Source: CAXMNX01 sp051009475 (GTDB taxonomy: Bacteria; Pseudomonadota; Alphaproteobacteria; Rhodobacterales; Rhodobacteraceae). From it: a DNA stretch of 11,013 nt. The notes under the pieces were generated by a model. That model was given only the letters and a program-made list of their open reading frames with translations. It was not told the origin of the DNA and made no database searches. The translations under genes were made by a program, and so were the position numbers. Below, piece by piece: positions 1-6,673 of this stretch (positions within the stretch are counted from its first letter, which is position 1; each line of letters begins with the position of its first letter). Where the stretch lies: positions 1 to 11,013 of the forward strand of contig JBPCWO010000085.1 in assembly GCA_051009475.1 (NCBI GenBank), given 5' to 3'.

Positions 1-793
1 CATCAGGGAACGTTCCGGCAGGTTGTTCGACATAGGTCATTATCAAATCGTCGCGAACGCCAAAAACCGTGTCCTGGTCCAAGTAAGGATCGTCATCCGG
101 GAAGACCTCGGTTACCAGCGACTTGAATCCATCTGCTTTCACGATGAAATGCAGATGCGATGGACGCCAGGGATGCCGGCCGGCGGCGTCAAGTATTTGG
201 CCGACCGGGCCATCATTGGGAACCGTGTATTCCACAGGTCGCACCGTCGTGAAGGCATAGCGGCCATCCTCTCTCGTCGTCATCAACGCATGGAAAGAAT
301 GTATGTCCTGATCCGGGTCCTGGCTGGAATACATGCCGTTTGGCGCTGTCTGCCAAATATCAATCGTGGCATCGGCAACCTGGTTGCCCTGCTGATCACG
401 CACATGACCTTCTACCAAAAGGACCTGACCATCGAAATTTCGTTTCATGTCTCCACCGACAGCCAGCGGCGGTGGATTCGAGACGTGAAACGGTCCTAAC
501 GCCGAGGAACTTGTAGTTCCTGGCACCGACTGGATCATGTCAACCAGTGAAGACAGGCCCAGAACGTCTGACAAAAGAACGAATTCATTTCGCTCCGGAC
601 TGGTGATGCGGCCAGCCCATTCAAGAAACTCCAAACCCTTCCGCCATTCGTCATGGGTCAGATTCACTTCGCGGGTAAAATCATGCAGATGCCGGGCAAG
701 CCCGGTAAGCACTTCCCGAACCCTCGGGTCGGTATCCGCACCAAAATAATCCGCGAATACATCCGTAATATTGTCTTTGGTGACTTTGCGCAT
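1..793 (-). CDS. Intradiol ring-cleavage dioxygenase, hydroxyquinol 1,2-dioxygenase type (3' end off the left edge)
   Basis: The frame is open from the ATG at 793 to the window edge, giving 264 visible residues. These are a helical N-terminal dimerisation domain (about 1-100) followed by the beta-sandwich catalytic domain. The catalytic part carries the intradiol signature DIWQTAPNGMYSSQDP (145-160), YTVPNDGPVG (189-198) and RPSHLHF (210-216). By family knowledge the non-haem Fe(III) ligands are Tyr155, Tyr189, His213 and His215, so all four are present. The family opens catechol or hydroxyquinol (1,2,4-trihydroxybenzene) between the vicinal hydroxyls with O2. The overall pattern resembles hydroxyquinol dioxygenases most, but catechol or chlorocatechol 1,2-dioxygenase cannot be excluded. 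The start has an AGGAGC ribosome-binding site (801-806) overlapping the stop of the TRAP permease gene, 11 bp upstream, so it is the last visible gene of the minus-strand operon. Only a short C-terminal part should be missing. Confidence 0.9.
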   Translation of the reverse strand, partial: MRKVTKDNITDVFADYFGADTDPRVREVLTGLARHLHDFTREVNLTHDEWRKGLEFLEWAGRITSPERNEFVLLSDVLGLSSLVDMIQSVPGTTSSSALGPFHVSNPPPLAVGGDMKRNFDGQVLLVEGHVRDQQGNQVADATIDIWQTAPNGMYSSQDPDQDIHSFHALMTTREDGRYAFTTVRPVEYTVPNDGPVGQILDAAGRHPWRPSHLHFIVKADGFKSLVTEVFPDDDPYLDQDTVFGVRDDLIMTYVEQPAGTFPD

Positions 794-804
794 TTGCGCC
801 GCTC

Positions 805-2112
805 CTAATTCAGAATGGCAAGGCTAAGGGATGGGAACCGTATTAGTAGGATCAGTACTGCCAGCATAACAGCAGCGAATGGCAGCGCGCCGAGGAACAC
901 ATCCTTCAAGCTGATACGGTCGTCGTTCAATGTCGCTTTGATAACAAAGCATGAGATGCCGAGTGGTGGTGTCAGCAATCCAATTTCGGCACCTACAACG
1001 GTTACGATCCCGAACCAGACAAGACTAAGACCCATCGGTTCGATCAAAGGAAGAAAAAGCGGCACAACAATCAAGATGATCGAAGCGGTATCCAGGAGTG
1101 TGCCGAGAAACAGCATCAATATGATGTAAAGCACCATGATTGTGAAAAAGCTCGCCTGACTGTTTGCCAGAAGATCGCCGAGTTGGTTGGGCACACCGGC
1201 CAAGCCCAACATTCGGCTATAAATCGAGGCCGCCGTGATTAAGAATAGCAAAAATGCCGTGATGTGCCCGGTTTCAAGCAACGCCTCCCAAAAGGCAGTC
1301 AGCGACATCGACCGGCGCGCGATTGCAATGATCAGAGCCACAAAAGAGCCGGCGGCGCCTGCCTCAACCGGTGAAAGCCAGCCGGTATAAATTCCACCTA
1401 GCACCACCAGGATCAAACCCAGAATCGGTAGTGTCTTTGAGGCGATCTCTCCCCACGCCATTTGCTCGTAATCTTCTGCCGGGCGCCCACCGATAAACCC
1501 CGGGGTCAGGCGACCCATGATCCAGATGGCGCCTATATAAGCAATGGTCAGTATGATGCCCGGAACAACGCCAGCAAGAAACATGTCGCCAACGGATTGT
1601 TCTGCTACGAAACTGTAGATGATTAGCATGGCTGAAGGTGGGATGATCATCCCAAGAACAGATGAGCCGGCAACCACACCCACGGCAAAGCGTGGGTTAT
1701 AGTCGTGGCCAAGCATTTGTGGCACGGACACTTTTGAAAATACCGATGCGGAAGCGATCGAAGATCCGGTAACAGCAGCAAAAACGGCGTTGGCTCCGAC
1801 GGTCGCCATACCAATGCCGCCTTTGACGCGTCTGAATCCGGTGCTCATCACTTCATAGACGTCACGGCCCAGGCCGGCCTTTGACACGATTAGTCCCATA
1901 AAGGTAAAAAGTGGAATCGTGGCGAACGTATATTCCATCGCGCTATCGCCAATCGCGATTTTCACCAGGTTCATTGCCAGTGTGAAATTGTCCCGCATCA
2001 GCCAGATTGACACGAACGACACAACGCCCAGCGCGATTGGGATGTAGACGCCGATATAAATCAGCACGATGATTGCAACCACCGAAATCAAACCGATCTC
2101 AAGTGGCGTCAT
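805..2112 (-). CDS. dctM: TRAP transporter large permease subunit (DctM family)
   Basis: This 435-residue, highly hydrophobic protein has the usual DctM length and about a dozen membrane segments. Family hallmarks visible are IPLFTFMGLIVSKAG (66-80), the glycine/serine-rich loop VTGSSIASASVFSKVSVP (114-131), and GMIIPPSAMLIIYSF (154-168). The large subunit forms the ion-coupled elevator-type channel in the inner membrane that takes substrate from the periplasmic binding protein. The start ATG overlaps the dctQ stop as ATGA (2109-2112), with GAGGA about 9 bases upstream inside dctQ, so translation of the two permease genes is coupled. The C-terminus ends 11 bp before the ring-cleavage dioxygenase start. 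The DctM fold does not reveal the substrate. Confidence 0.95.
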   Translation of the reverse strand: MTPLEIGLISVVAIIVLIYIGVYIPIALGVVSFVSIWLMRDNFTLAMNLVKIAIGDSAMEYTFATIPLFTFMGLIVSKAGLGRDVYEVMSTGFRRVKGGIGMATVGANAVFAAVTGSSIASASVFSKVSVPQMLGHDYNPRFAVGVVAGSSVLGMIIPPSAMLIIYSFVAEQSVGDMFLAGVVPGIILTIAYIGAIWIMGRLTPGFIGGRPAEDYEQMAWGEIASKTLPILGLILVVLGGIYTGWLSPVEAGAAGSFVALIIAIARRSMSLTAFWEALLETGHITAFLLFLITAASIYSRMLGLAGVPNQLGDLLANSQASFFTIMVLYIILMLFLGTLLDTASIILIVVPLFLPLIEPMGLSLVWFGIVTVVGAEIGLLTPPLGISCFVIKATLNDDRISLKDVFLGALPFAAVMLAVLILLIRFPSLSLAILN

Positions 2113-2657
2113 TCGGTTGAGTCCTCAAATTCTGGCATAATCCGGACCAGCTTGATGCCCTGCGTCGGTATGAAGACTTTCAGTGCAAACAATATGGTGC
2201 AAAGCCCCGCACTAAGCAGGATAACCAACTTTACTGGCCACCAAGGTGCGGTGAAAACGCCGGGCACGCCGAAATAATCGTTGCTGTGCCACATCTCAAT
2301 AAACTGTGGATAAATCGCCACCGCTACTAACCCCATAAATACGGCGGCCAGCGCATTGATCGCCCTGCGCAACCCAGAGGTAAAGTGCGGGAATCGTTTT
2401 CCTATCACAATCAAAAACCCGTCCGATGCGGTCAGTCGATCAACCCGCACAACGTCAGGAAGCTGTAGGAAAACAATCAGAACCATTGAGAATTGTACAA
2501 CTTCGACTGCTCCTAAGAACGGAGCATTGAAAACACCACGAGCCACCACGTCGAAGTTAACGACGACGACAAGCACCAGAACAACCAAAGTGCCAACGAC
2601 ATTCGCGGATATTGCGATGCCGTTGGCCAGTTTTCGAATGGCGACAAGCGCTTGCAT
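2109..2657 (-). CDS. dctQ: TRAP transporter small permease subunit (DctQ family)
   Basis: This 182-residue membrane protein has four predicted transmembrane segments, at roughly 12-35, 48-66, 97-118 and 141-163. This is the standard DctQ layout. The conserved DctQ stretch after the first segment is present, with Asn34, Arg40 and Glu52 in NFDVVARGVFNAPFLGAVEV. The small subunit pairs with DctM to hold the permease in the membrane and helps docking of the binding protein. It starts 20 bp after the dctP stop. An in-frame TAA lies 12 bases upstream, which fixes the ATG at 2657 as the earliest start. The ribosome-binding site is weak (AAGGG, about 13 bases away). The 3' end overlaps dctM by 4 bp. 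Confidence 0.92.
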   Translation of the reverse strand: MQALVAIRKLANGIAISANVVGTLVVLVLVVVVNFDVVARGVFNAPFLGAVEVVQFSMVLIVFLQLPDVVRVDRLTASDGFLIVIGKRFPHFTSGLRRAINALAAVFMGLVAVAIYPQFIEMWHSNDYFGVPGVFTAPWWPVKLVILLSAGLCTILFALKVFIPTQGIKLVRIMPEFEDSTE

Positions 2658-2677
2658 CCCGGGGAATTAACCCTTGT

Positions 2678-3760
2678 CTAGTTTGTTAGTTCTGCCGTCC
2701 AATCACGAACCGGAGTGAAACCAGCATCCGCAAGCTTGCCCATATAGGTGCGCAACATTTCAGTTCCCTGTTCGCCATTGCCATCAAGGTTGGCAGCCCA
2801 CTCCACTGCGATGTTTGGCATCGCGTTGGCCCAAGCAGCACGCTCGGCAGGGTCGATTTCAACGATAGTTCCACCCGCTGCAACATAAGCGTCACGGCTG
2901 GCTTGTGCGCGGTCCATGGCAATGCCGGCAACATGATCACGATAGGCAACGGCCACTTCTTTCAATACGTCTTGCACTTCAGCCGGCAGACCGTCCCAGT
3001 AGTCTTTGTTCACCGTAATCGTTTTGGAGTTCACTGCACCTAGATCAACGCGGAGCATGTATGGTGCCACCTCATTGATTTTATAAGTCTTGGCAGCTTC
3101 GGGCCACAGCATGGCGTGATCGACCATCCCGGTTTGCAGCATGTTGTAGAAGTCGGTCAGACCACCACGCACGCCGGCCGCACCATTGATGCCTTCGAGA
3201 TACCGTAAGTTCATGCCTGCGCCAGCAACTTTGCCTCCTTCAACATCGGCCAGCGAGTTGATCGGGTTCTTGGAGAACAACTGGTAGGTGTCCAGCACAA
3301 CTCCAGTCGCCAGATAAACTTGGTTCTGGGCCGCAAACTCATTTTGCATCGCCGGGTATTCCTTGGCGATCTCGTCAACCGCTTTGGCGACCGCGCGCGC
3401 ATCAGCCGCAATAAATGGCGTTACGGCGGATATCGCCTGGCTCGGCAATTTGGAGCTGTGGAAAATCGTCGTGACGATGCCGATGTCACCCAGACCCAAC
3501 TGGATGCCCTCTAGAACTCCCTTTGGCTTGACGATCGAACCGCCGTAGCTTTCCTGCCAACCCATCTCGTAGTTGCCGTTGGCCGCAAGCCGTTTGTCTA
3601 CTTCAGGAATGAAGAAGTTGGTGAATTCCTTCACCCACAAAGCTTTTGCCGGATAGCCATCAATCACGACAGCATTAATCGTTTCGGCTGCAAAGGCCGG
3701 AGCCGTTGCAAAAGCCAATGCGACTCCAAGTGCCGCGCGTCTGGCGTAAGTTCCAATCAT
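2678..3760 (-). CDS. dctP: TRAP transporter periplasmic solute-binding protein (DctP family)
   Basis: This is the extracytoplasmic binding protein of the TRAP system. The start is placed at the ATG at 3760 (360 residues). An ATG 15 bases upstream would put the excellent ribosome-binding site GGGAGGA (3767-3773) inside the coding region. From the chosen start the protein has a clean Sec signal: Arg7-Arg8, a hydrophobic stretch, and an Ala-Phe-Ala cleavage site near residue 24. The mature part has DctP features: VLEGIQLGLGDIGIV (82-96), the DTYQLFSKNPINSLADVEGGKV region (157-178), and FYNMLQTGMVDHAML (204-218). The usual K-I-R ligand motif is replaced by GKVAGAGMNLRYLEG (176-190), so the substrate-binding Arg may be Arg186. 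This pattern belongs to a subfamily different from the C4-dicarboxylate type. It lies 28 bp downstream of the OsmC gene and 20 bp upstream of dctQ. Confidence 0.93.
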   Translation of the reverse strand: MIGTYARRAALGVALAFATAPAFAAETINAVVIDGYPAKALWVKEFTNFFIPEVDKRLAANGNYEMGWQESYGGSIVKPKGVLEGIQLGLGDIGIVTTIFHSSKLPSQAISAVTPFIAADARAVAKAVDEIAKEYPAMQNEFAAQNQVYLATGVVLDTYQLFSKNPINSLADVEGGKVAGAGMNLRYLEGINGAAGVRGGLTDFYNMLQTGMVDHAMLWPEAAKTYKINEVAPYMLRVDLGAVNSKTITVNKDYWDGLPAEVQDVLKEVAVAYRDHVAGIAMDRAQASRDAYVAAGGTIVEIDPAERAAWANAMPNIAVEWAANLDGNGEQGTEMLRTYMGKLADAGFTPVRDWTAELTN

Positions 3761-3766
3761 TTGTAG

Positions 3767-3773
3767 TCCTCCC
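3767..3773 (-). promoter_or_regulatory. Ribosome-binding site that sets the dctP start
   Basis: GGGAGGA on the minus strand lies 6 bases before the ATG at 3758-3760. It favours the 360-residue DctP product over the five-residue-longer frame from 3775, whose own upstream sequence has no comparable motif. Confidence 0.8.
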
Positions 3774-3788
3774 ATTTTGTGGCGAAGG

Positions 3789-4244
3789 TCATTCCTTACG
3801 CCAATTCACCGTCAGGTTTGTTCCTGATTGCTGATAAAGCTTGCCGATCGGGCAGAATTTGTCTGTCTCCGCACCGACACGCACCAATTCGGCTTCGGAT
3901 GCTGGTCCGTCCGACGTGACAGTCAACCGTATCGCCTTGAACGGTACGTCCACTTCTTCCATCAGCAACACGCCGCGCCGATCAAAGTCGATTTCCATAT
4001 CAAAACTTAGCTGTCCGATATCGACGCCGAGTTTCTTGGCACACTTGTTGCCAATCACATTGGTGCAGCCGATGAGCGACGCATAGGCAGTTTCCGTCGG
4101 CGAGAATCCAGTGTTGCTTCCGCCACGTTCGATGGGCTCATCAATTACCGCCGTCAAATCCTTGGACGAGATCTCGCTGCGCGCATGGCTGGTGCCCTTG
4201 CCGGACATTTTAATCGTCATGGTAGTTTTTTGTCGGATGGCCAT
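3789..4244 (-). CDS. OsmC family protein
   Basis: This 151-residue protein has the OsmC/Ohr fold signature. The region GGSNTGFSPTETAYASLIGCTN (41-62) holds the first conserved cysteine, Cys60, and KFCPIGKLYQQSGTNLTV (129-146) holds the second, Cys131. The spacing matches the reactive and resolving cysteines of OsmC proteins, which reduce organic hydroperoxides or act on other thiol-reactive compounds in the cytoplasm. It is closer to the general OsmC/YhfA group than to Ohr, so peroxidase activity is an inference. The ribosome-binding site GAGG sits 7 bases from the ATG and overlaps the stop of the upstream nitroreductase gene (gap 9 bp). The protein is therefore made in the same operon as the nitroreductase and the transporter. 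One possible role is detoxifying reactive intermediates of aromatic ring oxidation. Confidence 0.88.
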   Translation of the reverse strand: MAIRQKTTMTIKMSGKGTSHARSEISSKDLTAVIDEPIERGGSNTGFSPTETAYASLIGCTNVIGNKCAKKLGVDIGQLSFDMEIDFDRRGVLLMEEVDVPFKAIRLTVTSDGPASEAELVRVGAETDKFCPIGKLYQQSGTNLTVNWRKE

Positions 4245-4253
4245 CAGATTACC

Positions 4254-4919
4254 TCACTCAAAACTGCAAACATCGTCAAAAGCAAAACGAGGCAGTTTCT
4301 GAAACAGCGCGTTTTCGTCTGCGTAACCCAGGTTACAAAGAAAATTGGAACGTAGGCTAGTATCGGCAAAGAACTCTTGGTCCACAACTTTGTTGGAAAA
4401 GCCGGACATGGCCCCTACATCCAATCCAACTGCGCGCGCTGCGATCATGAAGTATGCCCCTTGCAACGTTCCATTTCGAAACGCAGTGACCTCACTGTGG
4501 TCAGGTTTCCCCTCAAAATGCGGCCGTCTGTCTTCGTGCGGGAAAAGAAAAGGCAGCTCTCGCCAAAACTCAACGTCATAGGCGATAATCGCTGTTACGG
4601 GCGCTGCCATCATCTTTTCGATGTTCTTTGCCTTCAGCGAATTCGCTAGCCGAGACTTGCCCTCAGGCGATGTCACAAAGACATACCTTGCCGGGCACGA
4701 ATTCATCGAAGTGGGTCCGGCAGCTGTTATATCATAGATCGCATGCAGCAATTCTTTGGGAACTGGCAGGTCACGCCATGCATAATGGGATCTTGCCCCG
4801 CGAAGTATCAGATCGATTGCGTCGTCATCCAAGGACCCGACATTCGATCTCAACTCGCGGTAGGCTGACTGGGCCGCGCTTCGCGCCGCCTCTAATTCCT
4901 GTCCCGTTAGTGCGTTCAT
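4254..4919 (-). CDS. Nitroreductase-family flavoprotein, RutE / malonic semialdehyde reductase-like
   Basis: This 221-residue protein matches the RutE/HadB branch of FMN-dependent nitroreductases along nearly its whole length. Recognisable blocks are RGARSHYAWRDLPVP (40-54), AAGPTSMNSCPARYVFV (70-86), APVTAIIAYD (105-114), TAFRNGTLQGAYF, GLDVGAMSGF, and the terminal SNFLCNLGY. In E. coli, RutE reduces malonic semialdehyde to 3-hydroxypropionate in uracil breakdown. No other rut gene is visible here, so the true substrate may be malonic semialdehyde, a quinone or a nitro compound. About 25 residues at the N-terminus have no counterpart in E. coli RutE. The start ATG at 4919 has only a weak GGTGAG ribosome-binding site. 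It is the first gene of the minus-strand operon, directly behind the divergent promoter region. Confidence 0.87.
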   Translation of the reverse strand: MNALTGQELEAARSAAQSAYRELRSNVGSLDDDAIDLILRGARSHYAWRDLPVPKELLHAIYDITAAGPTSMNSCPARYVFVTSPEGKSRLANSLKAKNIEKMMAAPVTAIIAYDVEFWRELPFLFPHEDRRPHFEGKPDHSEVTAFRNGTLQGAYFMIAARAVGLDVGAMSGFSNKVVDQEFFADTSLRSNFLCNLGYADENALFQKLPRFAFDDVCSFE

Positions 4920-4940
4920 TGCTCACCGCGTGAACTGAAT

Positions 4941-4969
4941 ATTATAATTTTTTGCCTATGTTTTTTTGA
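4941..4969 (-). promoter_or_regulatory. Candidate sigma-70 promoter for the minus-strand operon
   Basis: A perfect TATAAT lies on the minus strand at 4946-4941. Seventeen bases upstream is a poor -35 (TCAAAA, 4969-4964) that falls in one arm of the 14-bp palindrome. The start point would fall near 4934, leaving a short leader of about 15 bases before the nitroreductase ATG. The weak -35 suggests help from an activator or tight control. This is prediction from sequence only. Confidence 0.45.
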
Positions 4970-4998
4970 CATGTCAAATAAAATCGATATTTTTGACA
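4965..4998. promoter_or_regulatory. Candidate shared operator: 14-bp palindrome plus a third half-site
   Basis: TTTGACATGTCAAA (4965-4978) is a perfect 14-bp palindrome in the 100-bp divergent intergenic region. A further half-site, TTTTTGACA (4990-4998), exactly repeats TTTTTGACA at 4963-4971, 27 bases start to start. The right arm of the palindrome, TGTCAAA (4972-4978), and TTTGACA (4992-4998) also form an inverted repeat with a 13-base spacer around ATCGAT. The sites overlap the -35 of both predicted promoters and the -10/start region of the plus-strand one, which fits a repressor binding two adjacent dimer sites. The regulator family cannot be named from the motif, and no regulator gene lies in the window. 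Confidence 0.55.
4966..4993 (+). promoter_or_regulatory. Candidate sigma-70 promoter for the YCII-malonyl-CoA decarboxylase unit
   Basis: A consensus TTGACA (4966-4971) is followed after 16 bases by TATTTT (4988-4993). Transcription would begin near 5000, about 20 bases before the ATG at 5020 and just ahead of the GGGAGGG ribosome-binding site. The -35 is part of the palindromic operator candidate. Confidence 0.5.
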
Positions 4999-5019
4999 GT
5001 GAAAAGGGAGGGTCAAGCG

Positions 5020-5406
5020 ATGGTCGCGTGGGCGAATTACAGAGAAAGTGCGAGGGAGCGTGGAGCGTTGGCGCTAGAGCTATTTGTGGTCCAGTCCACT
5101 CCGGGAAATGATCCGGAAGCGGTGAAGGCCAACCTCTCCGATCACCTAGCCTATCAGCGGGAATTGGAAAAGTCCGGGCGACTTGTCCTGGCCGGGCCAA
5201 TGTCGGATGAAAGTGGAGAACACATGATGGGCACAGGTCTGATCATCTATCGCGCCTCAACATTGCAAGAAGCGAGCGAGATAGCAGATAACGATCCAAT
5301 GCACAGATCGGGCGCGAGGACTTATGCATTGCGAAAGTGGCTGGTCAACGAAGGTAGTTTGAATATCTCGGTTGGTCTATCAACCGGCAATTCACAGCTC
5401 AGATAG
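5020..5406 (+). CDS. YCII-domain protein
   Basis: This 128-residue protein has a YCII-related (YciI-like) domain. Visible features are DHLAYQRELEKSGRLVLAGP (41-60), containing the family His42 and the Gly-Pro turn, and ADNDPMHRSGARTYALRKW (90-108), containing Asp92-Pro93. The His/Asp pair is the proposed active site of the family. The domain is small and functionally diverse; one studied member, TftG, removes chloride from a chlorohydroxyquinol in 2,4,5-T breakdown. The start is set at the ATG at 5020 because GGGAGGG (5006-5012) stands 7 bases upstream. A longer frame from a TTG at 4966 would begin within the operator and is rejected. It is the first gene of the plus-strand unit, with malonyl-CoA decarboxylase 10 bp downstream. 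The last 20 or so residues have no clear family counterpart. The specific reaction is unknown. Confidence 0.83.
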   Translation: MVAWANYRESARERGALALELFVVQSTPGNDPEAVKANLSDHLAYQRELEKSGRLVLAGPMSDESGEHMMGTGLIIYRASTLQEASEIADNDPMHRSGARTYALRKWLVNEGSLNISVGLSTGNSQLR

Positions 5407-5416
5407 GCAAAATGTA

Positions 5417-6673
5417 ATGGTGGGCACGAGTTATTTGGGTGAGCTTTTGGGCACGCTTCTGGAGCGTCCGCGCATTTTGCGGCGCACAAAAATAGAAGGT
5501 TCGCTTGCCAAGCTCAGCGATGAGCTGCTGCGTGAACGAACAGAAGTCGCAAGCCTTCAAATCGCGTCGGATATTCTAGCGCGATTCAGCGCGTTGGATG
5601 CTGACGAACGCACGAATTATTTTCTGTACATGAACAATGATCTTGACGTGGACCCGACAAAGATAACCAAAGCAGCCGACGCATACGGAAAAGATCCATC
5701 GCCGAGCCTTTACCGAGATCTGGCGCGCGCGACGGAACCCAAAAGGTACGAGCTTTTGCGTCGACTGAACCAACCGCTTGGCGCAACTGCCGAATTGGTT
5801 CGCATGCGCGCAGACCTACTGGGCAAAGTCCGCGAAAACCCGGATCTGGCTCGAACGGACGCTGATTTTTGCCTGATGTTGCGCGCTTGGTTTAACCGGG
5901 GCTTTCTGGTTTTGCGCCAGATTACCTGGGACAGCCCAGCGTCGATACTGGAAAAAATTATCGCGTATGAAGCAGTGCACGAAATTGAAACGTGGGATGA
6001 TTTACGCCGCCGGTTGCATCCGGCAGATCGGCGATGTTTCGCTTTCTTTCATCCCGCTATGCCCGATGAGCCCCTTATCTTTGTCGAAATCGCGCTGTCG
6101 AAGGGAATTCCGACTTCCATTCAGGATGTGCTGACGGACAAGCGTGAAGTCCTGGACGAAGGGTCTGCAGATACCGCCGTGTTTTACTCCATATCAAATT
6201 GTCAAAAAGGCCTGTCGGGAATTTCCTTTGGCAACTCATTAATTAAGCAGGTAGCACGAGATTTGTCCGTTGAGTTGCCCGGCATTTCAAACTTCGTAAC
6301 CCTTTCGCCTATCCCGGGCCTAAACCATTGGTTAAACGACCGCGGAATTGAAGTTGATGTTGCCGACACGACCGCCATCAAGAAGCTGGCCGCTTACTAT
6401 CTGGCGCGCGAAAAGGAAAACTCGGGCAAGCCTCTGGATCCAGTGGCGCGGTTTCATCTTTCGAACGGCGCTCAAATCCATACGATTCAAACGAACGCCG
6501 ACCTGTCGGAAATTGGGCAGACCCGGTCACTGGGCGCAATGGTCAACTACGCGTACGAGTTGGGCAAAATAACCGAGAATCTGAGACTGTTTGACGAAAA
6601 GGGCCAAGTCGCTGCGACGGGATCAATCCGAAACCTTGCCCGACAAGGGGCGCACATTGTCGGCAAGAAGTAG
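5417..6673 (+). CDS. Malonyl-CoA decarboxylase
   Basis: This 418-residue protein catalyses malonyl-CoA to acetyl-CoA plus CO2. It has the family's two-part layout: a helical N-terminal bundle (about 1-125) and a GNAT-like catalytic domain. Diagnostic segments are FAFFHPAMPDEPLIFVEIAL (208-227), SISNCQKGLSGISFGN (258-273), VTLSPIPGLNHWL (294-306) and PVARFHLSNGA (342-352). By comparison with the human enzyme, Ser297 and His347 match the catalytic Ser and His. The ATG at 5417 is preferred, with AGG nine bases upstream. The alternative, a TTG at 5372, lies inside the preceding gene, lacks a ribosome-binding site and adds 15 residues unlike the family. It is transcribed with the YCII gene and diverges from the TRAP operon. 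Malonate operons of rhizobia pair this enzyme with malonyl-CoA synthetase and a carrier, but no synthetase is visible here. No clear terminator follows. Confidence 0.94.
   Translation: MVGTSYLGELLGTLLERPRILRRTKIEGSLAKLSDELLRERTEVASLQIASDILARFSALDADERTNYFLYMNNDLDVDPTKITKAADAYGKDPSPSLYRDLARATEPKRYELLRRLNQPLGATAELVRMRADLLGKVRENPDLARTDADFCLMLRAWFNRGFLVLRQITWDSPASILEKIIAYEAVHEIETWDDLRRRLHPADRRCFAFFHPAMPDEPLIFVEIALSKGIPTSIQDVLTDKREVLDEGSADTAVFYSISNCQKGLSGISFGNSLIKQVARDLSVELPGISNFVTLSPIPGLNHWLNDRGIEVDVADTTAIKKLAAYYLAREKENSGKPLDPVARFHLSNGAQIHTIQTNADLSEIGQTRSLGAMVNYAYELGKITENLRLFDEKGQVAATGSIRNLARQGAHIVGKK

Noticed and set aside
23..749. Plus-strand open frames over the left edge
   Set aside because: They run antisense to the intradiol dioxygenase, whose minus-strand frame carries complete iron-ligand motifs. 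The plus-strand translations resemble no family.
4966..5019. TTG-initiated N-terminal extension of the YCII protein
   Set aside because: The TTG is part of the -35/palindrome, and a strong ribosome-binding site serves the ATG at 5020.
4916..5200. Minus-strand open frame across the divergent promoter region
   Set aside because: It overlaps the YCII gene and the predicted promoters and has no recognisable domain or ribosome-binding site. It is an antisense shadow.
5372..5416. TTG-initiated N-terminal extension of malonyl-CoA decarboxylase
   Set aside because: It lies inside the upstream gene, has no ribosome-binding site, and its 15 extra residues do not look like the family.
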